Notes under the pieces: model-generated | The model's input: the letters and a program-made list of their open reading frames with translations, nothing else | What the model was told of the DNA's origin: nothing | Databases searched by the model: none | Part shown: positions 11,161 through 21,710 of the stretch, one piece after another | Position numbering within the stretch: position 1 is the first letter of the stretch | Layout of the letters: every line of letters begins with the position of its first letter | Source of the DNA: Geosiphon pyriformis | Taxonomy: Eukaryota > Glomeromycota > Glomeromycetes > Archaeosporales > Geosiphonaceae | Length of the DNA stretch: 64,000 bases | Assembly (NCBI GenBank): GCA_016748015.1 | Contig: JAAOMT010000599.1 | Location: 34,151-98,150, forward strand | Direction of reading: 5' to 3' | Program-made: the position numbers and the translations under genes

Positions 11161-12166
11161 ATTTGATTGATTGATTGATTGATATATATATATATATGAT
11201 TAGCGTGAATTTATATGGCTATAATCGGGAAACATAAGAACTGTTGGTTTTTCTAATACTCCAAGAAATTTCAATGATTCTTTTTAGTATCGGCTTGGAA
11301 TATGATAGATACGAGTTTTTCATTGAAATTGGGTCGGCAATGTTTCTGGATTTCTCTTTGTTTTAATATGATATTTATTTATTTATTTATAAGAGTTCAA
11401 TTTGAATCTCAATCAGGATTTCTATTTGAACGCCAAACCTGTATTGGGCGTTCAATTGATCCAATTTTCTTTTTTATTCATAAAAAGCCTCAATCACCAA
11501 TCTTTGGTGAAAATCATAAATATTATCGAGATTCGAATTATTATTATTTTTTTTGTAGTTTTATGGATCTAAAGGCAAAGTTTGCTCAATCCCCTTGATT
11601 TTCATTCTTATTCAAAACCTCCTTAAGGAGACGAAGGGAGGAAACGTGTACATATTTACTAATCACTAATTTCTAGTTTCCAGTTTCCAGTATAACAAGG
11701 AATTTCGGTTCAACCTGAAATTAAGAGGTTAGTTGTTAAAAAAGATGATGAAGTGATTGACCTACATTCCGAATGTCGATCAATTTGAATCGGGAAATTT
11801 GTAATGATGAATTCTGATTGGTTCTTTTGGCTTTTTGGCGTACTGGCCCAAATTAAAAAGTTACAAGAAACTAGGCCCTAAGTTGATTAACTTTAATTTA
11901 ACAAATGCAATAATAAAAATGAAAACAAAAAAAAATTGATTAGTAATAACATGAAAATTTTGATTTTAAATCGAATTTTTATTCTTACATTAGCAAACAG
12001 GACCAATCATAATTTGATTCTTGAAATAACTCTTCGCCTATACGATGTTTCTAATACATATTTACGCACAAAAATCTTAAATAGAGTGCCTCATATTTAT
12101 TAAAATCTTTTTCAAAACCAATGAGGATTGAAATTTTTTATTAAAATCTGAAAAAAAAAGGGTTAC

Positions 12167-12210
<44 letters not shown>

Positions 12211-12512
12211 GAAAATTAATAACATTTAGAGGAATTATTTTTGATACATATGATGCACAAAATATTTGAAAAATATGTTCTCAAAGGTGAAATCGTTCTT
12301 TGATTCTATGAGATTTTTTTGAAATAAATAAATGAATAAATAAATAAATAAAACAGAGATTTTCAAAATTTCAAAATAATCAATATTATTATTTTTTTTC
12401 TAAATTCTTATTTTTGATTAATTGATTTCTCTTTCTAGATCCTACTACGTGATTATACCAAATTAAGGTAAAATTTGAAATTCTCTTTTTTTGTTATTTT
12501 AATTTTCAAAAC
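11161..12512. other. Non-coding A+T-rich host sequence
   Basis: Contains (TTGA)n then (AT)n at about 11163-11196, an (AAT)n array at 12167-12207 and an (AATA)n array near 12322-12352. A 98-codon ORF (11302-11598) has no recognisable motif and is not accepted. Confidence 0.5.
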
Positions 12513-12539
12513 ATAATAATAATAATAATAATAATAATA

Positions 12540-12584
<45 letters not shown>
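12513..12584. repeat. Palindromic (AAT)n-(ATT)n microsatellite
   Basis: AAT units (12513-12540) switch directly to TTA units (12541-12584), so the two halves are reverse complements and can form a near-perfect A/T hairpin or cruciform. Confidence 0.95.
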
Positions 12585-12657
12585 TCAAGAAATGATCTCA
12601 TATCATCTGAAAAATATATAGGGATAAAATTGACTATTTATGTTTGGAGGCTTTTTT

Positions 12658-12704
12658 ATGATGATGATGATGATGATTATTATTATTATTATTATTATTA
12701 TTAT
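12658..12704. repeat. (ATG)n then (ATT)n microsatellite
   Basis: Six GAT/ATG units followed by about nine ATT units. Confidence 0.9.
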
Positions 12705-13031
12705 TTCGTTACAATCTTTTTATTTTATTTTATTTCATTTGTAAAGTTTTTGCTTTTAAGATAATAATTTTTTTTTGTATCTTGTTCTTTTCTAATAATT
12801 TATTGATTTCTTTGATTTATTATTTCTTAAAAAATATGAAAAGTTTGGAAGATGGATTTTTTATTTTGGAAATTTCATAAAAAAGATTTATATTAAAACT
12901 CTAGATTAAAAAAGTAACTCTAATAATAATAATAATAATAATAAAAGGCGTCAAATGATATTATAAATATCGTTTAAAATATTACCCCTCCCCCAGTGAT
13001 CCTCTACGAAAATTTAAATTCATTCATTAAT

Positions 13032-13042
13032 TCTTTCTTTCT

Positions 13043-13089
<47 letters not shown>

Positions 13090-13110
13090 TTTCTTTCTTT
13101 CTTTCTTTCA
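13032..13110. repeat. (TTTA)n/(CTTT)n microsatellite
   Basis: About 14 TTTA units flanked by CTTT units. The 63-codon ORF over it is an artefact of the repeat. Confidence 0.95.
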
Positions 13111-14180
13111 TTCTTTTTTTGACTCTCAAACAATATTGTGAAACATATGATCCTCATCTTATTATAATAACTCAAAAAACTTTGTGAATAAAAATTCTTC
13201 CAAATAGATCTTTGAAAATAAAATAAAATAAAATAAAATAAAAATAAAAAAAAGTTCCCATCGCAAATCTAAACAAAAAAGTTAAAAAGTTGATTGATAA
13301 TACCTGACACCCGAAATTTGGCTTTTCTTCTTTCGATTTATTCATAATTAAATGTTTATATTCTCAAACAGTTATTATTAAACATTAAAAGAAAATTTTT
13401 GGAAATTTTGAAATCTTGGCTCAAATCGGCGAAAACTCTGAATTTTTTTAAAAGTTGGGAAATTTCCCTAAAAACTTCGGGATCATTAAAAAAGATAAAT
13501 GATCACTGTAAAGAAATCTCCGATTGATTTAATTTATTCAAATTTTTCCCTGACGCCTTCTTTATATAGTATAGTATCTCAATATTTGTAATCAAAAAAA
13601 CCATATCTGAAAGGCGACTCGGAGTTAAAATTTCTCCAATATTTTTCCGATCTAGGTGACTATCAAATTGATTGAACGAAAACACGTGAAAAGGACAATG
13701 TTGATGATAGACCAATAACATTGGCACGAAAAAATTGATCTTACTTGAAAACCCAAAAGTGTTTAAAATATATCTAATTCACTATGATTTACCATTATTG
13801 TAGAATGCTTCCCACGAGCTAATCATTTCAGGAATTTGCCTAGATTCCCCACTAAACCATCATCCCCACAATTTTATATTATTCAATTTATTTATTTTTT
13901 TAATCGAGAATTTTAAAAATCTCGATATTATTAGTTTTCTTGGTCTTTGGTCTTGGTCTTAATCTTGTTTTGGTCACGTTTTCGGCAATAATCGATATTT
14001 TTTTTTCCAAATTCAAAAAAAAAAAATTTCATTTCGACTCAAGTTAACCTCCGAGACTTATCTGTATTTGAGATAATTCTCGGTGAGATCCGATTTTCAA
14101 AGCGATCAATTATCAAAGAAAATTTCATGGAAATATCCGTTATCTAAAGATCATGCAAATAAAAGATTTCAAACAAAAAA
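13111..14180. other. Non-coding host sequence before the compositional boundary
   Basis: Mixed-composition A+T-rich sequence with no gene signal. An (AAATA)n run lies at about 13215-13250. After about 14180, G and C almost disappear. Confidence 0.5.
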
Positions 14181-16441
14181 AGTTTCTTATTTATATAAAT
14201 TCATTTTTAAATCTATTAAAAATTTATAGAATAAAAATTATTTTAAATTTTCATTTATTAATTTATTTAATATTTAAAAAAAATTTATCTTCTGATTCAT
14301 TTGTTTAATTTTTTATTTTATTTTATTTTATTTCAAATTATTGGTTAAATATATAAAAATTATTTATTATATTAGAAAAATCTTAATATATCTGACATAT
14401 GATTATTATGTTGATCTCGCCTAAAAATTTATCCTTACATTTTTTTATTTTTTTTTGTTTTGTTTTGTTTTGTTTTTACATGTCAAAATGTTTGCAGTAA
14501 TATAAATTGTCATAATAACAGTTGGCTTTTTATTTTATTGTGTAATTTTATCAGTTTGATTTCTTTTTTTCTTTATATAAATATACATATTATTAATATA
14601 AAATGTTTAAACAAATCTATTAACAACATCAAAAAAGTTTTACTGTTGATAATTCAAAAGTGTTATAAAAAAGTAAAACTGTTTCAAAAGTGGAATTTAT
14701 CTTTTAATATATTGTTTAAAAATATTTTTTTGTTCTATTTAGAAACTTATAGTTAAAATACTTTTTTATTTCTGAATTATTGGTTTGATTATTGTGAAAA
14801 TTGTCAAATTATCTATTAAAAAATAAAAGTATTATTCAGAATTTGTTAAAAAATTTTATTAAATTTCGATATAATTTAAAAATAAAATTTACAATTAAAC
14901 AATATTTAAATTTTTAATAAATTAAAAATATTAATTTAAATATTAACTAATCTTTTGAAAAATTTTTGTTTATATTCTTAAATTTATTAAACATAAAATA
15001 TTATTTTTTATTAATAATATTAATTTTTTAATTAAAAATAATGTTTTTACAATTTTTTACAATTATTTTTGGTTTAATAATACAATTTTTGTATTAAAAT
15101 TATATTTAATTAATAATATTATTATATAGATTTTTGTAAATTAATAATAGTTTTAAAAAAAAATTTTTTAAAAAACATTAAATAATTTTTTTTAATACTA
15201 AAAAAACATCTTATTGTTTTCTTTTATATTTTGATTTTTTTGTAAGCTATTTTTTTAAACACATTTTTGGTTAAAAAATTAAATATAACAAACAAATATA
15301 ATCAAGAAAAAAAATCTGTTTTAATATTAAAAAAATTATTATAAATTATAAATTTGGCAAATTAAACAAAAAACCAATATTAATATATTTATAAATTTAA
15401 TGTATTTTCTAAAAAATTTATATTTTAAAATAATAAAATAGACAGTTTTTATAACAATATTAAATATTAAAATATAAAAAATGTTAAATTGTAAAAATTA
15501 ACTTAATTTTTAATAAAAAATAAAATTATTTTCAATATTATAAACAATATATTTTATAAAGTATTTAAAATTATATTTATTTTTGAGTTAAATATAATTA
15601 AAACTAAAAAATTAACAATAAAACATAATATTATAACAAATATTAATTTAAAACATATAAATATATATATAAATTAAAAAATAATTATTAAAAATTTTTG
15701 GTAATATATTTAAAATAATTATAAAATTATATTTTTTAAATTTGCTAAAATAATATTAATTAAGTTGTTAAATTAATAGTTTTTAAATAGTTTATTATAA
15801 TTAATAAAAATTTAATATATATAATAAAAATTAATATTAATTTTAAATAGTTTTATAAACATAAAAATAAACTTGACAACAAAATATCAAATCAATTAAT
15901 AACTAATAATAAATATAAAATAAATAAGTTAATTTCAAGATAATAAAAATTCTAATAAAAATATTTATTAATAAATTTTATATATTAATATTAATTTATT
16001 AGCAATAAGAAAAAAAATTATATTAAAAGTACTAATTATTTGAAAGTTGTTTTTTTAATAAATAAATTTAAAAAAATTACTATTTTTATAAAATTTAAAA
16101 AAAAACATAAACAAAGCTGTAATATTGGTTAGTAAAAAAAAATTTAAATAAACTATAATCTTAAAAAACAAAAAATTTATTTAAATTAAATTATAATAAT
16201 TAAAAAATTTTTTATAAATTTGTTAAAAAAATAATTGTTTTGGTTTTGTTTAAATTTAATTAAATAGTATTAATTTAATTATAACTTATTAAACTATAGC
16301 AAAAATCTATAAAAAAATTGTTAAATTAGATTAAATTAATTTATTAATATTTAAAAAGTTAATCTTAATTGACAAAAATTTAATATGTATAGCTAAACTT
16401 AATACAAATTATACAACCTAATTGTTAAAAAATTATTTTGT
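14181..16441. other. Extremely A+T-rich DNA with no recognisable content
   Basis: Nearly all A and T with rare isolated G and C. ORFs here are Phe/Lys/Asn/Ile runs with no family signal. The neighbours on the right are decayed retroelements, so this is most likely transposon-derived DNA mutated past recognition. That is an inference. Confidence 0.5.
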
Positions 16442-16873
16442 TTACTTTGTTTTTTTGTTTTTTTTTAACATTTTACTGAATGAGACCCAAATGCCACCTA
16501 GCACAATACATTAAACTAAGTAATCTAAACTAAGTATAAATTATGCACTTTCTACACATAATCAGCCACTTGAATTAATCAGAACAACACTACAAATCTA
16601 TCTTAACAGACATTATATTATCAATATCAGAAAAAAAACAGTAAGATCTATGAAAATCAAAGCTAATACCAAGCACTTTAACAATACTAAGCAACCTAAT
16701 AACCCCAACAAAAAGCAAAGATAACAGACTACAGATCTTAGACAACACTAAATCATCCTCTATAATCAAGCTTTTTTTCTTCATAATTGTCTTATACTTG
16801 GCTTAAACCATCTATATATTAGTATAGTAAGCTACTCCCAAGTTTTAAACAAAATTTACAACATTCTTACTGG
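16442..16873 (-). pseudogene. LINE-A, 3' end: C-terminal coding tail, 3' UTR and poly(A)
   Basis: Read on the minus strand, this continues LINE-A on the far side of Gypsy-1. A frame runs from the insertion site (GVAYY-like residues, one TAA, then a KYKTIMKKKSL-like stretch) to a stop near 16590, ending SDIDNIMSVKIDL. After the stop comes a short 3' UTR with a segment (about 16530-16585) shared with the 3' tails of LINE-B and LINE-C. An A-rich tail follows (T-rich on +, about 16442-16470). The match between this C-terminus and LINE C-termini of arbuscular mycorrhizal fungi is from memory. The frame continuity with 26604 onward is seen directly. Confidence 0.7.
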
Positions 16874-17253
16874 TGTTACCAGACGAAATTAGAGATATCA
16901 TTTAGCATAAAACTATCCTATAATTCCTATCATTAATTAGCATATATTATTGTTTCAAATTATCACTTATGATATTAGCAAAAATGTCCGAAATTATCAT
17001 TTAATTAATAATCCAAATTGTACACAACACAAATGTAACCTAATTGCGAAGATCAATCATGCAATACCCTGAACTATGTAACATTCAGAAGTTTGCCAAA
17101 ATTTGTAGAAATTTGCCGAAATAATTGATAGTTCACCGAAATATCTAATAGTTCACTGAAATAACTTGTAGTTTACCGAAATGTATCTTTAGTTCAGCGA
17201 AATTGTAGAAAATAGCAAAGTTCAAGTTCATAGAATAGTGTTACAACAAGTTG

Positions 17254-17260
17254 TATAAAA
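17254..17260 (+). promoter_or_regulatory. LTR TATA box (Gypsy-1)
   Basis: TATAAAA about 380 nt into the LTR, in the place expected for the end of U3. The same motif occurs at the equivalent place in both Gypsy-2 LTRs (minus strand, 59117-59111 and 50215-50209). Confidence 0.6.
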
Positions 17261-17337
17261 GAAGAGCTTCTCTCTTCAAGAAAATGTATCTTACTTTAGA
17301 TTTATTACTTAGAACCATTTCTACACACACAAAAAGA

Positions 17338-17355
17338 AATAAAATACCAAATAAA
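17338..17355 (+). terminator. LTR polyadenylation signals
   Basis: Two AATAAA motifs (17338-17343 and 17350-17355), about 80-100 nt after the TATA box, consistent with the R region of the LTR. Confidence 0.45.
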
Positions 17356-17877
17356 TTTGAAAAACTAAATTCTTTAATTATTGCCCTTGGAAAATCTCCA
17401 AAAACCAACTAACATTTCGAAATTAATTAGCTACCAATTTCAGTAAACTGTTAGTGACTTCAGGCCTGGATAGAAAACGTTTTCCTTGACAAAATTCTAT
17501 TTCTTTTACATTTCTTTTACATTTTTTTTATTTTTTTTTATTTTTTTTTATTTTCTTATTACAATCATTGGGGTAGCCTACAGACGAGATTCCTGTAGAA
17601 GAGTTGACTTTCACAGCAAAGTAACTACACATTTTTAGTGAGCTTCCAGATGAGCAATTCCTGAGAAAGAGTTGACATTTACTACAACGTAACTACATAA
17701 AGCAACTGGCACGGAATTGGTCATTCCACTCATAAGCCCAGCAAGTTCAAATTATAGGAGATAATTTGAAGATAAATTCAGTTACTGGAGGTTCAACCAC
17801 ATCCAGAAAACGTGAATTCACAGCAAATAAGTATCAACAACATTACAGAAAAGAGACCAAAAACCTCTGGTAACATT

Positions 17878-17888
17878 TGGTGCTCTCC
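17878..17888 (+). other. Primer binding site (Gypsy-1)
   Basis: TGGTGCTCTCC starts 2 nt after the LTR. It is complementary to a tRNA 3' end GGAGAGC-A-CCA, that is a 7-nt acceptor strand, discriminator A and CCA. The same 11-mer is at the same place in Gypsy-2 (58501-58511, minus). I cannot name the tRNA with confidence. Confidence 0.85.
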
Positions 17889-17889
17889 T

Positions 17890-19589
17890 ATGGAAACAAC
17901 ACAGCAACAACAAATTCAAAGTGGCAACCACACCAGACACAACAACTCTAGAGTATTACCAATCAATTTACACCCACTGCAAGCAAAGATTCAACATTCC
18001 AGACGGAATTGAAGTTGTCAAGAAATCAGTATACCAATACATTGAAAACCACATCAACAATTATCTTTTTGGAAATTACAATATCTCAGAAGTCAGAAGC
18101 AACTTTTACAATAATTTAGTACACTATTCACAGTTGGGAACTGAAGACCTTAATAGTGAAACACTTGCCACTTACTTTCACGAACTTAATTTTAACATTA
18201 TCAAATACTGTGAAGAAACATATCCAGTGCAGTCTCAATACACTATTGATTTTGAATCGGAAACAGAAATAAGCAACAAAGGCAAAAACAAATTAAAGCA
18301 ATATTCAAGAACCACCCCAAATACTCCAACACTACTGAAAACAACTGCTAGACATTTACAAACACCTGAACAAGGAACCAGTTTAAAACTTCTACTTACT
18401 ATCACACTTTTTCTAGCCTTATTTGTACAAACACAAACACCTAATTCACCCTTGAATCAATTTGCAAGACCAGAAGATTTTACATCACTCAGAAGTCCCA
18501 CCAGACAACAAGAACCCCTTCAAACTAGTTCCAATCTCCTTGATTTTCTAGCTAAAAATCAAAGTGAACACTCTGAGACAGCAGCAAATGAAGAAAACAA
18601 CTCTGAAATAACCAAAGAAGAATCAATAGACAGTGAAAACGAAATGACAACATACATCGCAAAAATCTCTGAATTCAATGGAGAAAATATTGAGACCAGT
18701 CCCCAAGAATGGCTTGACCAAGTTACTAAAGCTGGAGATGCAAATGGATGGAACGCTGCCAGAATGTTAAGAACAATTCCTTACTTTCTCAAAGAAACAG
18801 CAGAAGAATGGTTTGAAAACCTTGCCACCCCATTCAATGATTGGAATGCTTTCAAAGCAGCCTTCCTTGAACAGTTCACCGACAATAATACCTCTATCAC
18901 TCTTCACAATTGTTTTCGAAATATCAAACAAGAACCCTCCGAATCTGTTATGACTTATATTGGAAAATTCAACAAACTTCTCAGATGGATTTGCCAACTC
19001 AAGACAAATGATTATTATTCTGATGCTCAAATCTTGGATCAATTTATCACTAGTCTAAAAGATAAACTAATTAAAAAGGTTCGCCCACATGCGCCAGAAG
19101 ATTTAAACTCTGTAATACAGCACGCGAAAAGATACGAAATGGCCATAGAAGAAGCCAATCATACAAAACTTGTAAATTTGGCAATTGGAGAACCCAGCTC
19201 AGCAGCTGAGGAAAAAAATTGACCAACTCACAAAGAAGGTCGAAAACTATTTTACCAACCAACAACAACAACAACCCCAAAGATATCAACCACTCCAAAG
19301 ATGAAATTAAAATAACTTTGCACCACTTTCCAATAACCAGCCCCAGAATTGCCATTACTGTGGAATCTCTGGCCACTGGAAAAGAGATTGCAGAAAGCTG
19401 CAACGAGACCAACAAAATAGGGGTAATCAACGTTACTCTCCACCACAGCAATCTTATTATCAACCATCACCACCAGCTTACTATCCACCAAGATCCCAAT
19501 ACCAAAATAACTATTATCAGCCCGCCCCACAACCAATCCAACAGCAATACCAACAACCACCCACACAATATTATCAAGTACCTGCTTGA
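17890..19589 (+). pseudogene. gag: Gypsy-1 gag (matrix/capsid/nucleocapsid), frameshifted
   Basis: The capsid-like core lies at about 18644-19140 (YFLKETAEEWFENL, then AFLEQFTDN), typical of retrotransposon Gag. A CCHC zinc knuckle CX2CX4HX4C (CHYCGISGHWKRDC) is at 19350-19391. A Gln/Pro/Tyr-rich tail runs to an in-frame TGA at 19587-19589 that Gypsy-2 shares. The N-terminal 250 codons have no in-frame ATG: the ATG at 17890 is out of phase because of the A-run at 17912-17914 (3 A here, 4 A in Gypsy-2), and the first in-frame ATG is at 18644. An extra A in the run at 19212-19218 shifts the frame between core and knuckle. Function inferred from the family: packages element RNA in virus-like particles. 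Confidence 0.85.
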
Positions 19590-19733
19590 AGACTGATTAC
19601 ACAAAATCAATTCACACCACAAAACCGATACCAAGTAAACAACAGTAGAATCAGTTCGAACAACCAATTGGTTCCCTGAAATACCACTCAACTAAGATCC
19701 AACCATTACCACACTCAACCCAGTTATTTAACA

Positions 19734-20285
19734 ATGCCGGAAGAACAGGATTTTCACCATACTGCACTCTCGGAAGGTAGAGCTGCAGCACAACAACAAC
19801 AAAACCCTTCTCATAACCACACCACTATTCTACTAGCCCAAATTGCTGAAAACGCCAATTTCTCTGATATCTTTCCTTTTGAATTTGAAGCAAATGAATC
19901 ACCATTCTTGCTTAGCAATGCAGCGGCTAATGAGCAAAAAGCCATCACTACAATATACGCAGAAGCTGAAGTAAAAGGAAAGCCAATTCGCTTGATTCTA
20001 GACAGTGGATCTGCCGGAAGCATTATTACCTACCAGTTAATGCAACAGTTGAAAAAAAATGTTGACCGACCAGCTCAAACAGTAATTGTCACTGCCGATG
20101 GCATGAAAAAGACACCAGTGAGAGAAATTGACAATTTTCCATTCACTCTTGATGAAATCACCATTCCAGTCAAAGTTCTTGTAATGGATGCACCCCAGTA
20201 CCAAGCTCTCGTCGGAAATGATTGGCTTCAAAAAGCCAATGCTAATCTGAATTGGGAAACACAAGAGTTAACAATCTCCTACTAA
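19734..20285 (+). pseudogene. Gypsy-1 aspartic protease
   Basis: Starts at ATG 19734 in the same frame as the zinc knuckle. A retropepsin-like fold is suggested by LILDSGSAGSIIT, with catalytic Asp at 20001-20003, and a downstream VLVMDAPQYQALVGNDWL-like flap/hydrophobic region. In this family the protease cuts the Gag-Pol polyprotein and acts as a dimer. The catalytic triad is intact. The frame is cut by TAA at 20283-20285, where Gypsy-2 has CAA, so the polyprotein is broken before the downstream domains. Confidence 0.85.
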
Positions 20286-21236
20286 GGACAACACGCCCAA
20301 GTACCTGCCATTTGTGGTACATTCAACAAATGCTCTGAAAAAGCCCCAGCTTTTGAATTTGAACCAGAAGAAGAAAAACCAATAATCAAAACATTCATGG
20401 CTCTTGGATCAACGTCCAACTGGGCCGATGAAACATAACAAGAACATTTTACTCCACACACTAAACCCGAAACCTCTGGATGGAATATACCTTACTCAAA
20501 ACCTGAACCGAGAAAACAACGCCCCTATATTCCCCTTAAATGTAAGGACTATCACAAGAAACTATCGTCAATGGAAGCCTGTATTTCACCTGAAGAAGAA
20601 TATGAGAATCATACTTGTTATTACTACAAGGCTTGCCACAGAGAGCGATGGGGCCATCTAATAAAAAGGAGCAGAAAATGGGACAACACCCCTTGTTTGA
20701 CTTGTGGAGATATGCTACCAGAAGAATGCAATTGGATTGATGTAGCAATGAGAGGAGGTGTCTGCAATCAGACCTGCCAATATGTTTTATCAATTTCAGA
20801 AAAAGTAAAAAGAGGGACACCTTTTAATGCAGCATACAATAGTGCTCTCAACAAACTTTATCACTACCCTCATGATGCTGAGATGATTTTCGACTTAGCA
20901 ATAGCATTAATTAATGGAGCTACCAAAGAGAATGTTCGTCAAATGAAGGAAGCAGAATACATTGAATACACTATGGAATTAGCTGGATTCGATTACGAAG
21001 ATGAAGTAGAAGTCTACCACCAAATTGCAAGTCACATCTATTCGACCCAAGAAGCTCAAATTCAATAATTAGAGCAAATGAACATTAGGCTATGTGAAGA
21101 ATGCATTATGCCTTGCGATGAACAGTGGTGTCCCGAATGCTATGCTCTTAGTATCCCCTTGCCCAGCAAAAATGATGAGAATGAAATTGAATTTGGAGAA
21201 CCTGAAGAAACAGAAGAAATTAAAACAACACCTATC
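20286..21236 (+). pseudogene. Gypsy-1 Cys-pair-rich segment between protease and dUTPase
   Basis: I do not recognise this part. In frame with protease, it contains Cys/His pairs that look metal binding: CYYYKACH near 20615-20640, CLTCGDMLPEEC near 20695-20730, CNQTC near 20765-20780, and CEEC...CDEQWCPEC near 21093-21140. Between them is a helical acidic stretch. Stops at about 20437 (TAA) and 21066 (TAA) are absent from Gypsy-2. Both copies keep the Cys spacing, so the segment was probably constrained while the family was active. Possible roles are nucleic-acid binding or a structural linker; neither is shown. Confidence 0.6.
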
Positions 21237-21710
21237 TACCTTATCAAAAATCAGCCTGTCTTACAACTTAAATACTTCAACAACAATGGACAAGGAATAA
21301 AACCTGAAAAGGCACACGAAATTGATGCTGGATATGACCTAAGATATCCAGGCAAGGATACTCTTGTTCTCAAACCCAAATCTCTTACAAAAATCAACCT
21401 CAAAATTGCACTCGAAATCCCACCAGGAGCAATAGTTCAAATCACCTCCCGGTCTTTTCTGGCAAGCAAAGGAATCAATGTCAGAGGAGGAATTATCGAT
21501 GCTGGATATACTGGAGACATAACAGTGATGCTTCAAAATGAAACTGACAAACCATTCAAGATCAAACATGCTGAAAAAATTGCCCAAGCTATTTACCTAC
21601 CCTTAATCAACATTTTGGGTTTGCAACTAGTTAACTAAAGAGAACAATTAGGAAAAAAGCGATAGAGAAACCCAAGGTTTTGGTTCAACTGGACAATTTA
21701 CAGTTCTAGT
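21237..21710 (+). pseudogene. Gypsy-1 dUTPase domain (trimeric type)
   Basis: The five dUTPase motifs are visible in order. Motif 1 is AGYDL (21327-21341). Motif 2 is SRSFLASKG (about 21447-21473). Motif 3 is GGIIDAGYTGDI with catalytic Asp and the conserved Tyr (about 21487-21522). Motif 4 is HAEKIAQAIY (about 21567-21597). Motif 5 is GFGSTG (about 21677-21695), which lies in another frame because of an extra A at 21653-21658. The known reaction is dUTP to dUMP plus pyrophosphate, lowering uracil incorporation in cDNA. The position between protease and RT is unusual for Ty3/gypsy. A TAA at 21636-21638 (CAA in Gypsy-2) also interrupts it. Confidence 0.85.

Larger units (their letters stand above)
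16874..17875 (+). repeat. Gypsy-1 5' LTR (1002 bp)
   Basis: Starts TGTTACCAGA and ends TCTGGTAACA, a perfect 10-bp terminal inverted repeat. It aligns with 25765-26603. In the roughly 466 bases that can be compared outside the gap I counted about 15 differences, all transitions (about 3 percent), so the insertion is relatively young. Confidence 0.95.
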
